Below are positions 52,601 through 64,000 of a stretch of 64,000 nucleotides of DNA, piece after piece (within the stretch, counting starts at the first letter, position 1; each line of letters opens with the position of its first letter). This DNA is from JACVRW01 sp963751835 (lineage in GTDB: Bacteria > Actinomycetota > Thermoleophilia > Solirubrobacterales > Thermoleophilaceae): the NCBI GenBank assembly GCA_963751835.1, contig CAVVWD010000035.1, positions 62,001 to 126,000 on the forward strand, written 5' to 3'. The notes beneath the pieces are model-generated. The model was given only the letters and a program-made list of their open reading frames with translations. It did not search any database and was not told the DNA's origin. The position numbers and the translations under genes were made by a program.

Positions 52601-55600
52601 GGTTGCGGGCAGCGTGGCCAAGATCGACCAGTTCAGCTACGTGACCACCCTGGTCATCACGCCGCTCTTCCTCGTCGCCGGCACGTTCTTCCCGATCGAT
52701 GAGCTGCCCGAGGGTTTTCAGGTGGCAGCGCAGTTCAACCCGCTGCACCAACTGGTCGAGCTGGTGCGCGGCTCCGCCTTCGGATTCGAGGCCACCGACC
52801 TGCTCCGCGTGGCGGTGCTGGTCGTGTTCGCGGTGGCGCTCTGGCGCCTGGCGGTGCGGCAGATGACCGCCCGCCTGATCGACTGACGCGGGCGGCCCTC
52901 GGCCGCTAGCGCCATACTCCTGCCGAGAACCGGCCCGGCGCTCCCACCCAAGGAGAGCGAAAGGAGGCCGACCTAGGCCTCTGCCGCCTCCACCCTCTGG
53001 GCGGCCTCCAATAGCTCTCGCACTTCGCGAACCGCGACCGACAGGGTGGTGAGGTCGAAGGTGCGGCCCGCCGAGATGTCGGCGAGCGTCTGCAGGCAGC
53101 GGTCCGCGCCGGCGTGGGCTTCGATCCAGCCGTTCACGCGCTCGTCGGGGCCCTCGAGCCGTGGGCCCGAGCGCAGGACCTCGCCGGTCAGGTCGCGGTG
53201 CAGCGCGTAGAGGTCGTCGCGCAGCGCCGCGCGCGCCATCGCCTGCCAGCGGTCCTCGCGCGGCAGGGCGACGATGCGCTCGTGCAGCCAGTGGAGCTGC
53301 AGGCGGTTGCCGAGCCGGAAGTGGACCGCCGCCACCGCCTGCACGTCGAGCCCGCTCTCGTCCGAGACCTCGACGATGTCGAATGCGGCGTACATGTGGG
53401 GGAGGCTCGCGACGCGGGTCGCGAGGTCGTCGCCCACGCCGGCGGAGCGGAGCTCGTCGACGCGGCGCGCCAGCGGCTCGAGGTCGGCCGGGTCAAGCAG
53501 CTCCGGCACCTTGTCGTACAGGACGGCCGCACCGGCCGCGTAGCGCTCCGTCGTCGACGCGATGTCCATGGGCGCGCGCTGGTTGCGCAGGAGCCAGCGT
53601 GATCCGCGCTCGATCAGGCGGCGCCCTTCGAGCAGCATCGCGAGCTGGACCTCCGCCTTCACCTCGTTGTCGAGCGCCTCGATCGCCTGCCACTGCGGGC
53701 GCATGCCGAACACCTCGCGCGCGACCGCGTAGGCGCGCGCGATCTCGGATGCCGGGGCGCCCGTCTCCTCGTTCAGCCGGAAGGCGAACGTGGTGCCACC
53801 GCCGTGGAGCATGTTGTTGACGACCTGGGTCGCCACGATCTCGCGGTGGAGGCGGTGCGAGTGCATCGCGTCCGCAAAGCGTTCGGGGAGCGGCGGCGGG
53901 AAGTAGCGCTCGAGCTCGTCCGACAGGTACGGGTCCTCAGGCACGTCCGAGTCGAGCAGCGCGGTGTACAGGTAGACCTTCGAGTAGGCGAGCAGCACCG
54001 CCAGCTCTGGGCGCGTCAGGCCGCGCCGTTCCCGAGCCCGCTCGGCGATCTCCTCGTCGTCGGGCAGTACCTCGAGCTCGCGATCGAGCTTCGCCCGGAC
54101 CTCCAGCGCGCGGATGAAGCGCTGGTGGACCTCGAGCATCGAGGGCGCCTGCAACTCGGCCATGCTGAGCGTCTCGCTCTGCTCGTAGTTGTCCTTCAGC
54201 ACCAGGTCCGCGACCGTGTCGGTCATCTCCGCCAGCAGCTCGTCACGCTGCTTGACCGTCATGTCGCCGCCCGCCACCACGGCGTCCAGCAGGATCTTGA
54301 TGTTGACCTCGCGGTCCGAGCAGTCGACGCCGCCGGAGTTGTCGATCGCGTCGGTGTTGATGTGCCCGCCGGCGAGCGCGTACTCGATGCGGGCGCGCTG
54401 GGTTAGGCCCAAATTGCCGCCCTCGCCGACAACGCGGCAGCCGAGCTCGTTGCCGTTCACCCGCACGCTGTCGTTGGCCTTGTCACCCGCCTCGGCGTGC
54501 GTCTCCGAGGTGGCCTTGGCGTAGGTGCCTATCCCGCCGTTCCAGAGCAGATCGACCGGCGCTTGCAGCATCACGTGGATCAGGTCGTTTGGGGCGAACT
54601 TCGCCCGGTCGACACCAAGTGCCGCCCGCGCCTCGTCGGAGAGCTCGATCACCTTGGCGCTCCGTGGCCAGACGCCGCCGCCCTTCGAGATCAGCGCGGG
54701 GTCGTAGTCCGACCACGACGAGCGCGGCAGCTCGAACAGCCGCTTGCGCTCCTCATAGCTCGTCTTGGGATCCGGGTCCGGGTCGATGAAGATCTCGCGG
54801 TGATTGAACGCACCCACGAGGCGGATCACGCGCGACAGCAGCATGCCGTTGCCGAACACGTCGCCGGACATGTCGCCGATGCCGAGCACGGTGAACTCGT
54901 CCGAGCTCACGTCGCGGCCCAGCTCCCGGAAGTGGCGCTTGACCGACTCCCACGCGCCGGCGGCGGTGATGCCCATCTTCTTGTGGTCGTATCCGGAGGA
55001 CCCGCCCGAGGCGAACGCGTCGCCGAGCCAGAAGCCGTACTCGCCCGCAACCTCGTTCGCGATGTCGGAGAAGGTGGCCGTGCCCTTGTCGGCGGCCACG
55101 ACGAGGTAGGGGTCGTCGCCGTCGTAGCGCACCACGTGGTGCGGCGGACTGACCTCGCCTTCCACGATGTTGTCGGTCAGGTCGAGCAGCCCGCGGATGA
55201 ACGTGCGGTAGCAGGCCACGACCTCCTCCAGCAGCGCCTCGCGGTCGCCGTTCTCGGGCGGGCGCTTGACCACGAACCCGCCCTTGGCGCCGACCGGCAC
55301 GATCACGGCGTTCTTGACCATCTGCGCCTTCATGAGCCCGAGCACCTCGGTGCGGAAGTCCTCGCGCCGGTCCGACCAGCGCAGGCCCCCGCGCGCCACC
55401 CGGCCGCCCCGCAGGTGCACGCCCTCGGTGCGCGGTGAGTACACGAAGATCTCGAACGCGGGCTTGGGCTCCGGAAGCCAGCCGAGGCGCGAGGGATCGA
55501 GCTTGAACGACACGTAGGGCTTGGGGGTCGCGCCGCCGTCGGCGTGCTGGAAGAAGTTCGTGCGCAGCATCGCCCGGACCACGTCCAGGAAGCGCCGCAG

Positions 55601-58600
55601 GATCTGGTCCTGGTCGAGGCTTTCGACGGCATCGATCGCCGCCTCGACCCTCGCCGCAACGGCTTCAGCCGTCGTCTCGTCGGCGCTGTCGGGCTCGAAG
55701 AGGGCCTCGAACAGCTCGATGAGCATCGCGGCAACCTGCGGATGGTCGACGAGCACGTGCTCGACGTAGCGATCGCTGAAGGTCATGCCCGTCTGACGCA
55801 GGTAGCGCGCCACTGCGCGCAGCACGGTGACCTGGCGTGAGGTCAGGCCGGCGCCGAGCACCAGCCGGTTGTAGCCGTCGTTCTCGATATCGCCGCGCCA
55901 GGTCTGGATGAAGGTCTCGTGGAAGGCCTCGCGCACGCCGTCCGCGTCCGGGTCGCCGGCACCGCGGCGGACGAGCCCGAAGTCGTAGATCCACACGCCC
56001 TCGCCGTCACGCGGCCTCACCGCGTAGGGGCGCTCGTCCGCCACCTGCACGCCCATGTTCTCGAACAGCGGCAGCACGTCCGACAGGGCGAGCGGCCGGC
56101 CCGATCGGTAGAGCTTCGCGCGCAGCACCCCGGGGCCGGCCTCGAGCGGCCGGTAGAGGCTGATCTCGAGGCCCTGGCGGTAGGGCAGCTCCTCGATGTG
56201 GCGGATGTCGGCGATTGCGGAGCGCGCCACCCAGTCGGCGCGGTAGGCGGTGGGGAAGGCGTCGCCGTAACGGCGGAAGAGCTCCTTGCCGCGCTCCTCG
56301 CCCTGCTCCTCGACGAGCGCCTGTTCGAAGTCGTCGGCCCACGACCGCGTGGCGGCCACCAGCAGGACCTCGACCGCCCGCGCGTCCACGTTCGGGCTGT
56401 GACCGGGCTCGGTGTAGGCCATGTAGTGGAGCCGGACGAGAACGGACTCGGAGACGCGCGTCGTGTAGTCGATGCTCTTGGCGTCGGTCACGTCGCGCAG
56501 GATCGCCTCGATGCGGCGCCGGTTCTCGGTGTTGAAGCGGTCGCGCGGCACGAACACGAGGCAGGAGAAGAAGCGCCCGAAGCGGTCCCGGCGCACGAAC
56601 AGGCGCAGCCGCTGGCGCTCGCCCAGGTGGAGGATCCCCATCGCGGTCTCGAAGAGGTCGTCCGCGGACACCTGGATCAGTTCGTCGCGCGGGTGTGCTT
56701 CGAGGATCTCGATCAGCGCCTTCTCGTTGTGGCTGCCGTGCGGGAACGCCGCGTGCTTGAGCACCGCGTCGACCTTGCGCCGCAGGATCGGGATCTCACC
56801 GAGCCGCGACTGGTAGGCGGTGTGCGTGTAGAGGCCGAGGAAGCGACGCTCGCCGACGACCTCCCCGTCGGCGTCGAAGCGCTTGACGCCCACGTAGTCG
56901 AGGTAGGACGGCCGATGAACCGTCGCGCGCGAGTTCGCCTTCGTCAGGTTGAGGAGGTGCGGCTCGAGCGCCAGCTTTCGCACCTCGGGGGGCAGCTTTT
57001 CGAAGGCGCGCGAAGCGGCCTCGCCGCCGGCTTGGCGCAGGATGCCGAGGCCCGAGTCGGGCACGGCGCGCAGCCGCAGCTCGTCCTCCTCGGTCACGAG
57101 CTCGTAGTCGCGGTAGCCGAGGAACGTGAAGTTGTGGTCCTCGAGCCACTCGAGGAAGGCCCGCGCCTCGCTCACCTCCTCGGGATCGAGGCCGACCGGC
57201 GGCTCGTCGCGCAGCTCGGCGGCGATCTCGAGCGCGCGCGCTCGCATCTGCCGCCAGTCGTCGACCGCGGCCCTGACCTCGCCGATCACGCGCATCAGGT
57301 GACCGCGCAGCTCCTCGAGCTGCGCCGGGTCCGTGTGCCGGTCGACCTCCGCGTGGATGACGGACTCGCCGATCAGGTCCTCGCCGCCGTCCTCGTCCCC
57401 CGTGACGGGAATCACCTCGAGCAGGCGCCCCGCGTCGTCGCGGCGGACGTTCATGACCGGGTGGATGATCAGATAGACGCCGAACCCCCGCCGGTTCAGC
57501 TCCATCGAGATCGAGTCGATCAGGAACGGCTTGTCGTCGGTCACGATCTCCACGGCCGTGTGGGTTGATTGCCAGCCGTGGGTCTCGAATTGCGGGTTGT
57601 AGACGCGGATCTTCGTCTCACCCGGCCGCCGTTCGCGCGCAAAGCCGAGCTGGCCGACCGCGAGGCCGTAGAGGTCGAGCGCGTCGCGATCGACGAGGTC
57701 GTCGGGGGAAACCCAGCGGTAGAACTGGCGCACGAACGCCTCGGCGTCCTCCGCGCCGTCCTCGGAGACGAGCTCGCGAACCCGCGAGCACACGTCGTCG
57801 ATCAGCGTTTCGTCAGTGTCCTTGACACTCACCGCTCTCCTTCCCGCGGGGTCACCTACGAGTCTATGCCCGCAGCGGACTGCGGCAAGCGATTGAATTC
57901 GCTGTTGCGATGAGCGACAAGTGGACGACCGCGCAGATTCCGGATCAGAGCGGGCGCGTGGCGCTCGTGACCGGCGCCAACAGCGGGCTCGGGCTCGTCA
58001 CCGCGCGGGAGCTCGCGCGGGCGGGCGCGCGCGTGGTGATGGCGTGCCGCAACGAGGAGAAGGGAAGGGAGGCGGTGCGCGCGGTCGAGGTGCGGGCGCC
58101 GGGCGCCGAGGTTGAGCTCGAGTCGCTCGACCTGGCGAGTCTCGACTCCGTGCGCGGGCTTGCCGAGCGGGTCCGCGAGCGCCACCCGGCGATCGACCTG
58201 CTCATCAACAACGCCGGCGTGATGGCCCCACCGCGCGGCGAGACCGCCGACGGCTTCGAGCTGCAGCTCGGCACGAACCACCTGGGCCACTTCGCCCTCA
58301 CGGGCCTGCTGCTCGACACGCTCGAGGGGCGCGAGGACGCACGCGTCGTGACGCTCACAAGCAATGCGCACAAGGGGGGCAGGATCGCCTTCGACAACCT
58401 GCGCGGCGAGCGCCGCTACTTCCGCTGGAGCGCCTACTCGCAGTCCAAGCTCGCCAACCTGATGTTCGCCCTCGAGCTCGATCGGCGTCTGCGCGCGGCG
58501 GGATCGGGCATCAAGTCGCTCGCCGCCCACCCGGGCTGGTCCGCGACGAAGCTTCAGAGCGCCGGACCGCCCAAACTGGACGCCCTTCTGATGGTGCCGG

Positions 58601-61600
58601 TGAACCGGTTCTACGCCCAAAGCGACGAGATGGGAGCGCTCCCGACGCTCTACGCCGCGACCGTGCCTGGCCTCGAGGGCGGTACCTACATCGGCCCCGA
58701 CGGCGCCGGCGAGTTCCGCGGCTCCCCGATCCGGGTGTCGCCCAGCAGGGCGGCCCGCGACGAGACGGTGGCGCGCAGGCTGTGGGAGGTCTCCGAGGAG
58801 CTGACGGGTGTGAAGGTCGCACCGGCGGTGGCCGCCTGAAGCGAGGCTGAGAGCAGGCCCGTGGGACGATATGCACCGTGAGCCAGCGACCTCCTGCGGA
58901 TGAGCGCCTGCGCGCGCTGCCCTCTGTCGACCGCCTGGCAGTGGCCGTCGCGCGCGCTGAGCTGGCCGAGCGGCGCGCCGCCCTGCTGGCGGGCGAGGAT
59001 CCCGGCGACGAGGACCTTGTAGCCGCCGCGCGGGGGCGGCTAAGGCCGTCGCTGCGGCGAGTGGTGAACGCGACGGGCGTCGTCGTGCATACCAACCTGG
59101 GGCGCGCCCCACTCGGCGCCGCCGCCCGCGCTGCGGTGACCGAGGCCGCCACGGGCTACAGCAACCTGGAATTCGACCTCGAGCGCGGCGGGCGCGGCTC
59201 GCGGCACGACCACGTCGCGGGCCTGCTGTGCCAGCTCACGGGCGCCGAGGCGGCGCTGCCGGTGAACAATTGCGCCGCGGCGGTCCTTCTCGGCGTCGCG
59301 GCGCTGGCGGGCCCCGAGGCCGAGGTGGTCGTCTCGCGCGGGCAGCTGATCGAGATCGGCGGCTCGTTCCGTATGCCCGAGGTGGTGGCCCAGGCAGGCG
59401 CGAAGCTGGTCGAGGTCGGCACGACCAACCGAACGCGCCTGGCCGACTACCGAGCGGCGATCAGCGATCGCACGGCCGTGGTGCTGCGCGCGCACCCGTC
59501 CAACTTCCGCGTACTCGGGTTCGTCGAGCAGGTCGAGATCGAGGAGCTGTGCGCGCTTGGCCCGCCGGTGATCGACGACCTCGGATCAGGTGTGCTGGCG
59601 GACGACCTCGTCGCCCTCGCCGACGAGCCTGCCGTACGCCGGTCTGTTCGGGCGGGCGCCGCGCTGGTGACCTTCTCCGGCGACAAGCTGCTCGGCGGTC
59701 CGCAGGCCGGCCTGATCATCGGACACAAGGACGCGGTGGAGCGCTGCCGCCGGCATCCGCTGGCGCGGGCGCTGCGGATCGACAAACTGTCGCTGGCCGC
59801 GCTGGAGGCGACGCTCCGCCTCTACCTAGACCCGGAACTGGCGCGCCGAGAGCTCCCTGTGCTGGCAATGCTCGACGCCGACCCGGAGGCGCTCGCCACC
59901 CGCGCCACCCGGCTGGCCGGGGCGGCCGGTGGCCGCGTCGTCGACGCCGTCGCTCGCGTCGGCGGCGGCGCGCTGCCGCTGCTGGAGCTTCACGGCCCCG
60001 CGGTGGCGCTCGATCCCGGCACGGACGGCGCCGACGCGCTCGCCGCCGCGCTGCGTGCCGGTGACCCGCCGGTGGTGGGCCAGATCCACGAGGGGCACCT
60101 GCTCCTTCACGCGAGGACGCTGGCGGACGATGAGGTCGACGCCGTGGTCGCCGCGGTCCGCGCGGTTCGTCCCTGACTAGGCCCCGCGGGCAGCCGACCG
60201 TCGCAGCACTCGGCGGTCGTCCGGCAGCCGCAGCGTCACGCGTTCGCTGTCCAGCGTCTCCAGCAGGCCCTGGGCGTAGCGGCGCGAGGTGTTGAGCTCG
60301 TCCCTAAGGCGCGCGAGTGTGATCGAACCCTCGGCGCCGGCGATCTCGACGACCCGCGCGCGCACCGCGTCCAAGGCCTCCCGATGGATGTGCGTGCTCC
60401 TGTCGAGGCGCACCGCCCGGCCCGAATCGCGCAGCTCCGCGAGCGCGCTCTCCACGTTGTGGCCGAGCTCGCTGTCCCGCGGGGGCCGGTCGCCCGCGTC
60501 GCGCAGGCGCTCCTCGATCGCGACCGCAGTCGACGACAGCGGCCGCGGCTCTGTAGGCGGTGGCGGCCTGGGAGCGGCCGGGGGCGCCTCGGCCTCGCGC
60601 GGCCTGCGGGTGCGGCGGGCGCGCGGATCGAGAACGCGGCCGCCTCCGAGGGTGCCCGGCGGGGCGATCGAACGGACGACGAACCGGTCGCCCTCCGAGG
60701 CGATCAGGGCCCGCTCGCAGCGCAGCTGCCAGCGTCCCTCGCCGCGAGCGACGATCCGCGCCGGCGTCTCGCGCGTGCCGTGGTGGATCTGCGCCCGAGC
60801 CGGCGGCTCTACGCCCCCGAGGTCGAGGCTGGCATCGATGATCCAGGCCGGGCGCAGGTCGGCCTCCTCACCGACTATTACGTCTCCTCTACCGACGTCA
60901 TCGACGCGGACACCGGTCAGGTTGATTGCCACGCGCTGCCCGGCTGCGGCGCGCTCGACGGCAGCGTCGTGAACCTGTACGCCGCGCACGCGGACCCGCT
61001 CGTCGGCGGGCAGCAGCCGCACCCGGTCGCCCGCGGCGACGGACCCCGACCAAAGCGTCCCGGTCACCACGGTCCCCGCGCCGCGGACGGTGAACGACCG
61101 ATCCACGTGCAGGACGGCGGGGCCCTCGCGCGTGCCCTCGCGGCCGCCGATCCCCGCGGCGACCCCCGCGAGCGCGGCGCGCACGTCCTCGACGCCTTCA
61201 CCGGTGCGCGCCGAACAGGCGACGATCGGGACGGACTCCCCCACGAGCGCGCGAGCCTCGACGGCCGCGGGCGCCGGATCGAGCCGGTCGCATTTCGTGA
61301 TCACGACCACCCCGTCCCGCACACCAAGCGCGGTCAGGACGGCGACGTGCTCCGAGGTCTGCGGCATGACGCCGTCGTCAGCGGCGACTACGAGCAGGAA
61401 GAGGTCCACGCCGGTCGCCCCGGCCACCATCGTGCGGACGAACCGCTCGTGGCCGGGCACGTCGACGAGCGAGAGCAGCCGGCCACCGCCCACATCGAGC
61501 TGCGCGAAGCCGAGGTCGATCGACATGCCGCGCTCGCGCTCCTCCGGGAGCCTGTCGGTGTCCCGCCCGGTGAGGGAGCGCACCAGCGCCGTCTTTCCAT

Positions 61601-64000
61601 GGTCGATGTGGCCGGCGGTCCCGACAGTGAGCGGCGTGTCGTGGTGCGTCACTTGTCCGACGGAGCGGCGAAGGAGTCGAACCTTCCAACCGCGGGGCTG
61701 CCGCGGCTCCCCGGCTTTGAAGGCCGGTCGGGCCACCGGGCCCCTGCCGCTCCACGTACAACGGTAATCCTCCCCGGCTTGCCCTCTACCAGCCGTCCGA
61801 CGACGGCGCCGGGCACCTCGGCGGCGCGCTCGGGGGCGACCGCGACCAGCAGCCCGCCCGAAGTCGTGGCGTCGCAGACGAGGCGCCGGCGCCACTCGTC
61901 CACATCGTGGGAGAACAGGGTGAAGGTCTCGGCATGCTCGCGGTTGCGCCGGCTGCCGCCGGAAACGGCGTCGCCGTCGCGCAACAGCTCTTCGACGCCT
62001 TCGAGCGCGGGCACCGCTTCGGCCTCGACCTCGGCGCCGACGCCGCTCGCGAGCGTCAGCTCGTGCAGGTGTCCGAGCAGGCCGAAGCCGGTCACGTCCG
62101 TGAGCGCGTGAGCGCCGGCGGCACGCGCAGCGGCGGCCGCCTCCGCGTTGAGCTTCGTCATCGTCTCCACGGCGGCGGGAAGCAGGTCGGCTCCGCCGCC
62201 ACGCTTGAGCGCCGTGGAGATCGCGCCGACGCCCAGCGGCTTGGTCAGCACGAGCGCGTCGCCCGCTCGTCCGCCAGCGTTGCTGAGGACCTGATCGGGA
62301 TGGACGACACCCGTGACAGCCAGGCCGTATTTCGGCTCGGGGTCGTCGATCGAGTGCCCCCCGACGACAATCGCGCCCGCCGCGCGCACAACGTCGAAGC
62401 CGCCCCGAAGGATCTCCTCCAGCACACCGGCCCCAAGCCGTTCGAGCGGAAACGCCACGAGGTTGAGCGCGCTCAGTGGATCGGCGCCCATTGCGTAGAT
62501 GTCGGACAGGGCGTTGGCGGCGGCGATGCGCCCGAAGTCGTACGGGTCGTCGACGATCGGCGTGAAGAAGTCGGCCGTCTGAACGAGCGCGAGGTCGTCG
62601 CGCACCCTGACCACGCCGGCGTCGTCGGCGGTCGAGCTGCCCACCAGCACGCGCGGGTCCTCCAAATCGGGCAGTGAACGCAAGATCGGGCCGAGGTCGG
62701 CAGCCGCCAGCTTGCAGCCACAGCCCGCCCCGTGGGAGAGCGAGGTGAGCGGGACCCGGTCGCGCGCGGAGGTCACGCCATAGACCTCGCGTCCGGCGGC
62801 GCGTCTAGCTCGGCGCAGGGCATCTGCGCGTCACTCCCTGATGCGCTCGGCGCCGGTGTAGACGTTGACCTCGCCGCGGCGCGCGAAGCCGGCGAGCGTC
62901 ATCCCCCGGTCGGCAGCCAGGCTGACCGCCAGCGAGCTGGGCGCGCTCACCCCCACGAGCACCGGCGCCCCAGCGACCGCCGCCTTCTGCACCAGCTCGA
63001 AGGACAGCCTCCCGCTCACGCACAGGACGCGGTTGTGGAGCGGGGTCAGCCCGTCGAGCACGGCGCGACCGACGACCTTGTCCATCGCGTTGTGCCGGCC
63101 CACGTCCTCCCGTACGAGCAGGAGCTCACCGCTCGCCTCGAACAGGCCGGTCGCGTGCAGCCCGCCCGTCCGCTCGAAGGTTGGTTGGCGCAGCTTGTCC
63201 GGCAGCGTGGCGAGCAGGTCGCGGTCGAGCCCGGGGCCGGGCGCCGCCGGCTCGGAGTGGACCGCCACCTCCTCGAGGGCCCCCTTGCCGCAGACCCCGC
63301 ACGAGGAAGTCGTGTAGAACTGCCGCGCGCCGGGGTCGCGCGAGAGCGGGCCCTCGACCTCGACGGTGTTGACGGCGAAGTCGGCCGTCGGACCGGCCTC
63401 CCGCGGCCCGTCGATCAGCCCCTCCGTGTAGAGGAACCCGAGCGCGAGCTCCTCGTCATGGCCGGGAGTGCGCATCGTGACCGCGAGCGGCGTGCCGTCC
63501 ACCCGGATCTCGAGAGGCTCCTCGACGGCGACGTAGTCCTTCTCGCCGTCGCGCACCACCGTCGCCCACATTCGGTGGGCGCTCTCGACGCCAACCGGGC
63601 GGGTGTCGGACACCGCGTTCAGCCTCCAGGATTTGCGGTGGTATTCCCGGAAATCATGCCTGAATCCCTAGCAGATGAACCGGGTAACCTCTCGGGGCAG
63701 GGAGGTGTTCCCGAGACGCAATCCGGGGAAAGAGGGCCATGAAGAAGAAGTACGCACGTCTCACCGAGCCGCTCGTTCGCGACAACGGCGAACTCCGAAC
63801 CGCGAGCTGGGACGAGGCGCTGGATCGAGCCGCAGCCGGCTTCCAGGCCGCCGTCGACAGCAAGGGGCCGGACACGTTCGGCATGTTCAGCTGCTCCAAG
63901 GCGACGAACGAGGTCAACTTCCTAGCGCAGAAGTTCGTTCGCGTCGCCATCGGGACGAACAACATCGACTCATGTAACCGAACTTGACACGCACCTAGCG

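Overview
The window is high-GC, densely packed DNA with frequent 1-4 base stop/start overlaps and many GTG, TTG and possibly CTG starts. Gene content (inositol catabolism, an ECF41 sigma factor, a SARP/BTAD regulator, a large NAD-glutamate dehydrogenase, a selenocysteine system) fits an actinobacterium, probably a Thermoleophilia/Solirubrobacterales-like lineage. That placement is inference; no rRNA or other phylogenetic marker is present.

Layout. (1) 1-5.8 kb: a myo-inositol catabolic operon (partial sugar-nucleotide reductase-like gene, iolC, iolD, iolB, iolA/mmsA). (2) 6-15.4 kb: a mosaic of small units: an ECF41 sigma factor with its partner oxidoreductase and a recognisable ECF41 promoter, a decayed small gene, a HAD phosphatase, a quinone oxidoreductase, a GFA protein, an HD oxygenase-like protein, a histidine-ammonia-lyase paralogue lacking the canonical MIO tripeptide, a cysteine-dioxygenase-like cupin, an amidohydrolase and a LacI regulator. 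(3) 15.5-41.2 kb: the most interesting part, a choline / glycine betaine / dimethylglycine island. It holds two betaine-type ABC importers, an APC permease, an aldehyde dehydrogenase, a cNMP/CBS/nucleotidyltransferase protein with an exonuclease, a GntR/FCD regulator, a MetF-like reductase, an FAD-GcvT dehydrogenase with EtfB, EtfA and an Fe-S membrane protein, an unrecognised gene, a DmdA-like methyltransferase and a choline-dehydrogenase-type GMC oxidase. Six identical copies of the palindrome TGATATATCA stand in front of its transcription units, which strongly suggests one regulon run by the GntR protein. (4) 41.2-52.9 kb: small enzymes, a cell-surface protein with a repeated motif, a SARP regulator coupled to a Ser/Thr kinase fused to a beta-propeller and a periplasmic-binding domain, an MFS transporter, type III glutamine synthetase and a NodI/NodJ-like exporter. 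(5) 53-57.8 kb: the large NAD-glutamate dehydrogenase. (6) 57.9-64 kb: an SDR gene, then a complete selenocysteine system (selA, selB, selC, selD) with fdhD and the start of a formate dehydrogenase whose in-frame TGA at 63985 is a selenocysteine codon.

How the island may work (inference): choline is oxidised to betaine by the GMC enzyme and the aldehyde dehydrogenase, or betaine is imported. The DmdA-like protein could move one methyl from betaine to tetrahydrofolate, MetF would oxidise the methyl-THF, and the FAD-GcvT enzyme would demethylate dimethylglycine/sarcosine, sending electrons through ETF and the Fe-S protein to quinone. No Rieske betaine monooxygenase or betaine-homocysteine methyltransferase is visible here.

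Between about 19.3 and 28.8 kb, plus single sites near 37.7 and 44.8 kb, genes are broken by single-base insertions with otherwise intact coding sequence. These look like assembly or sequencing errors more than gene decay. No stretch longer than 300 bases lacks a gene.
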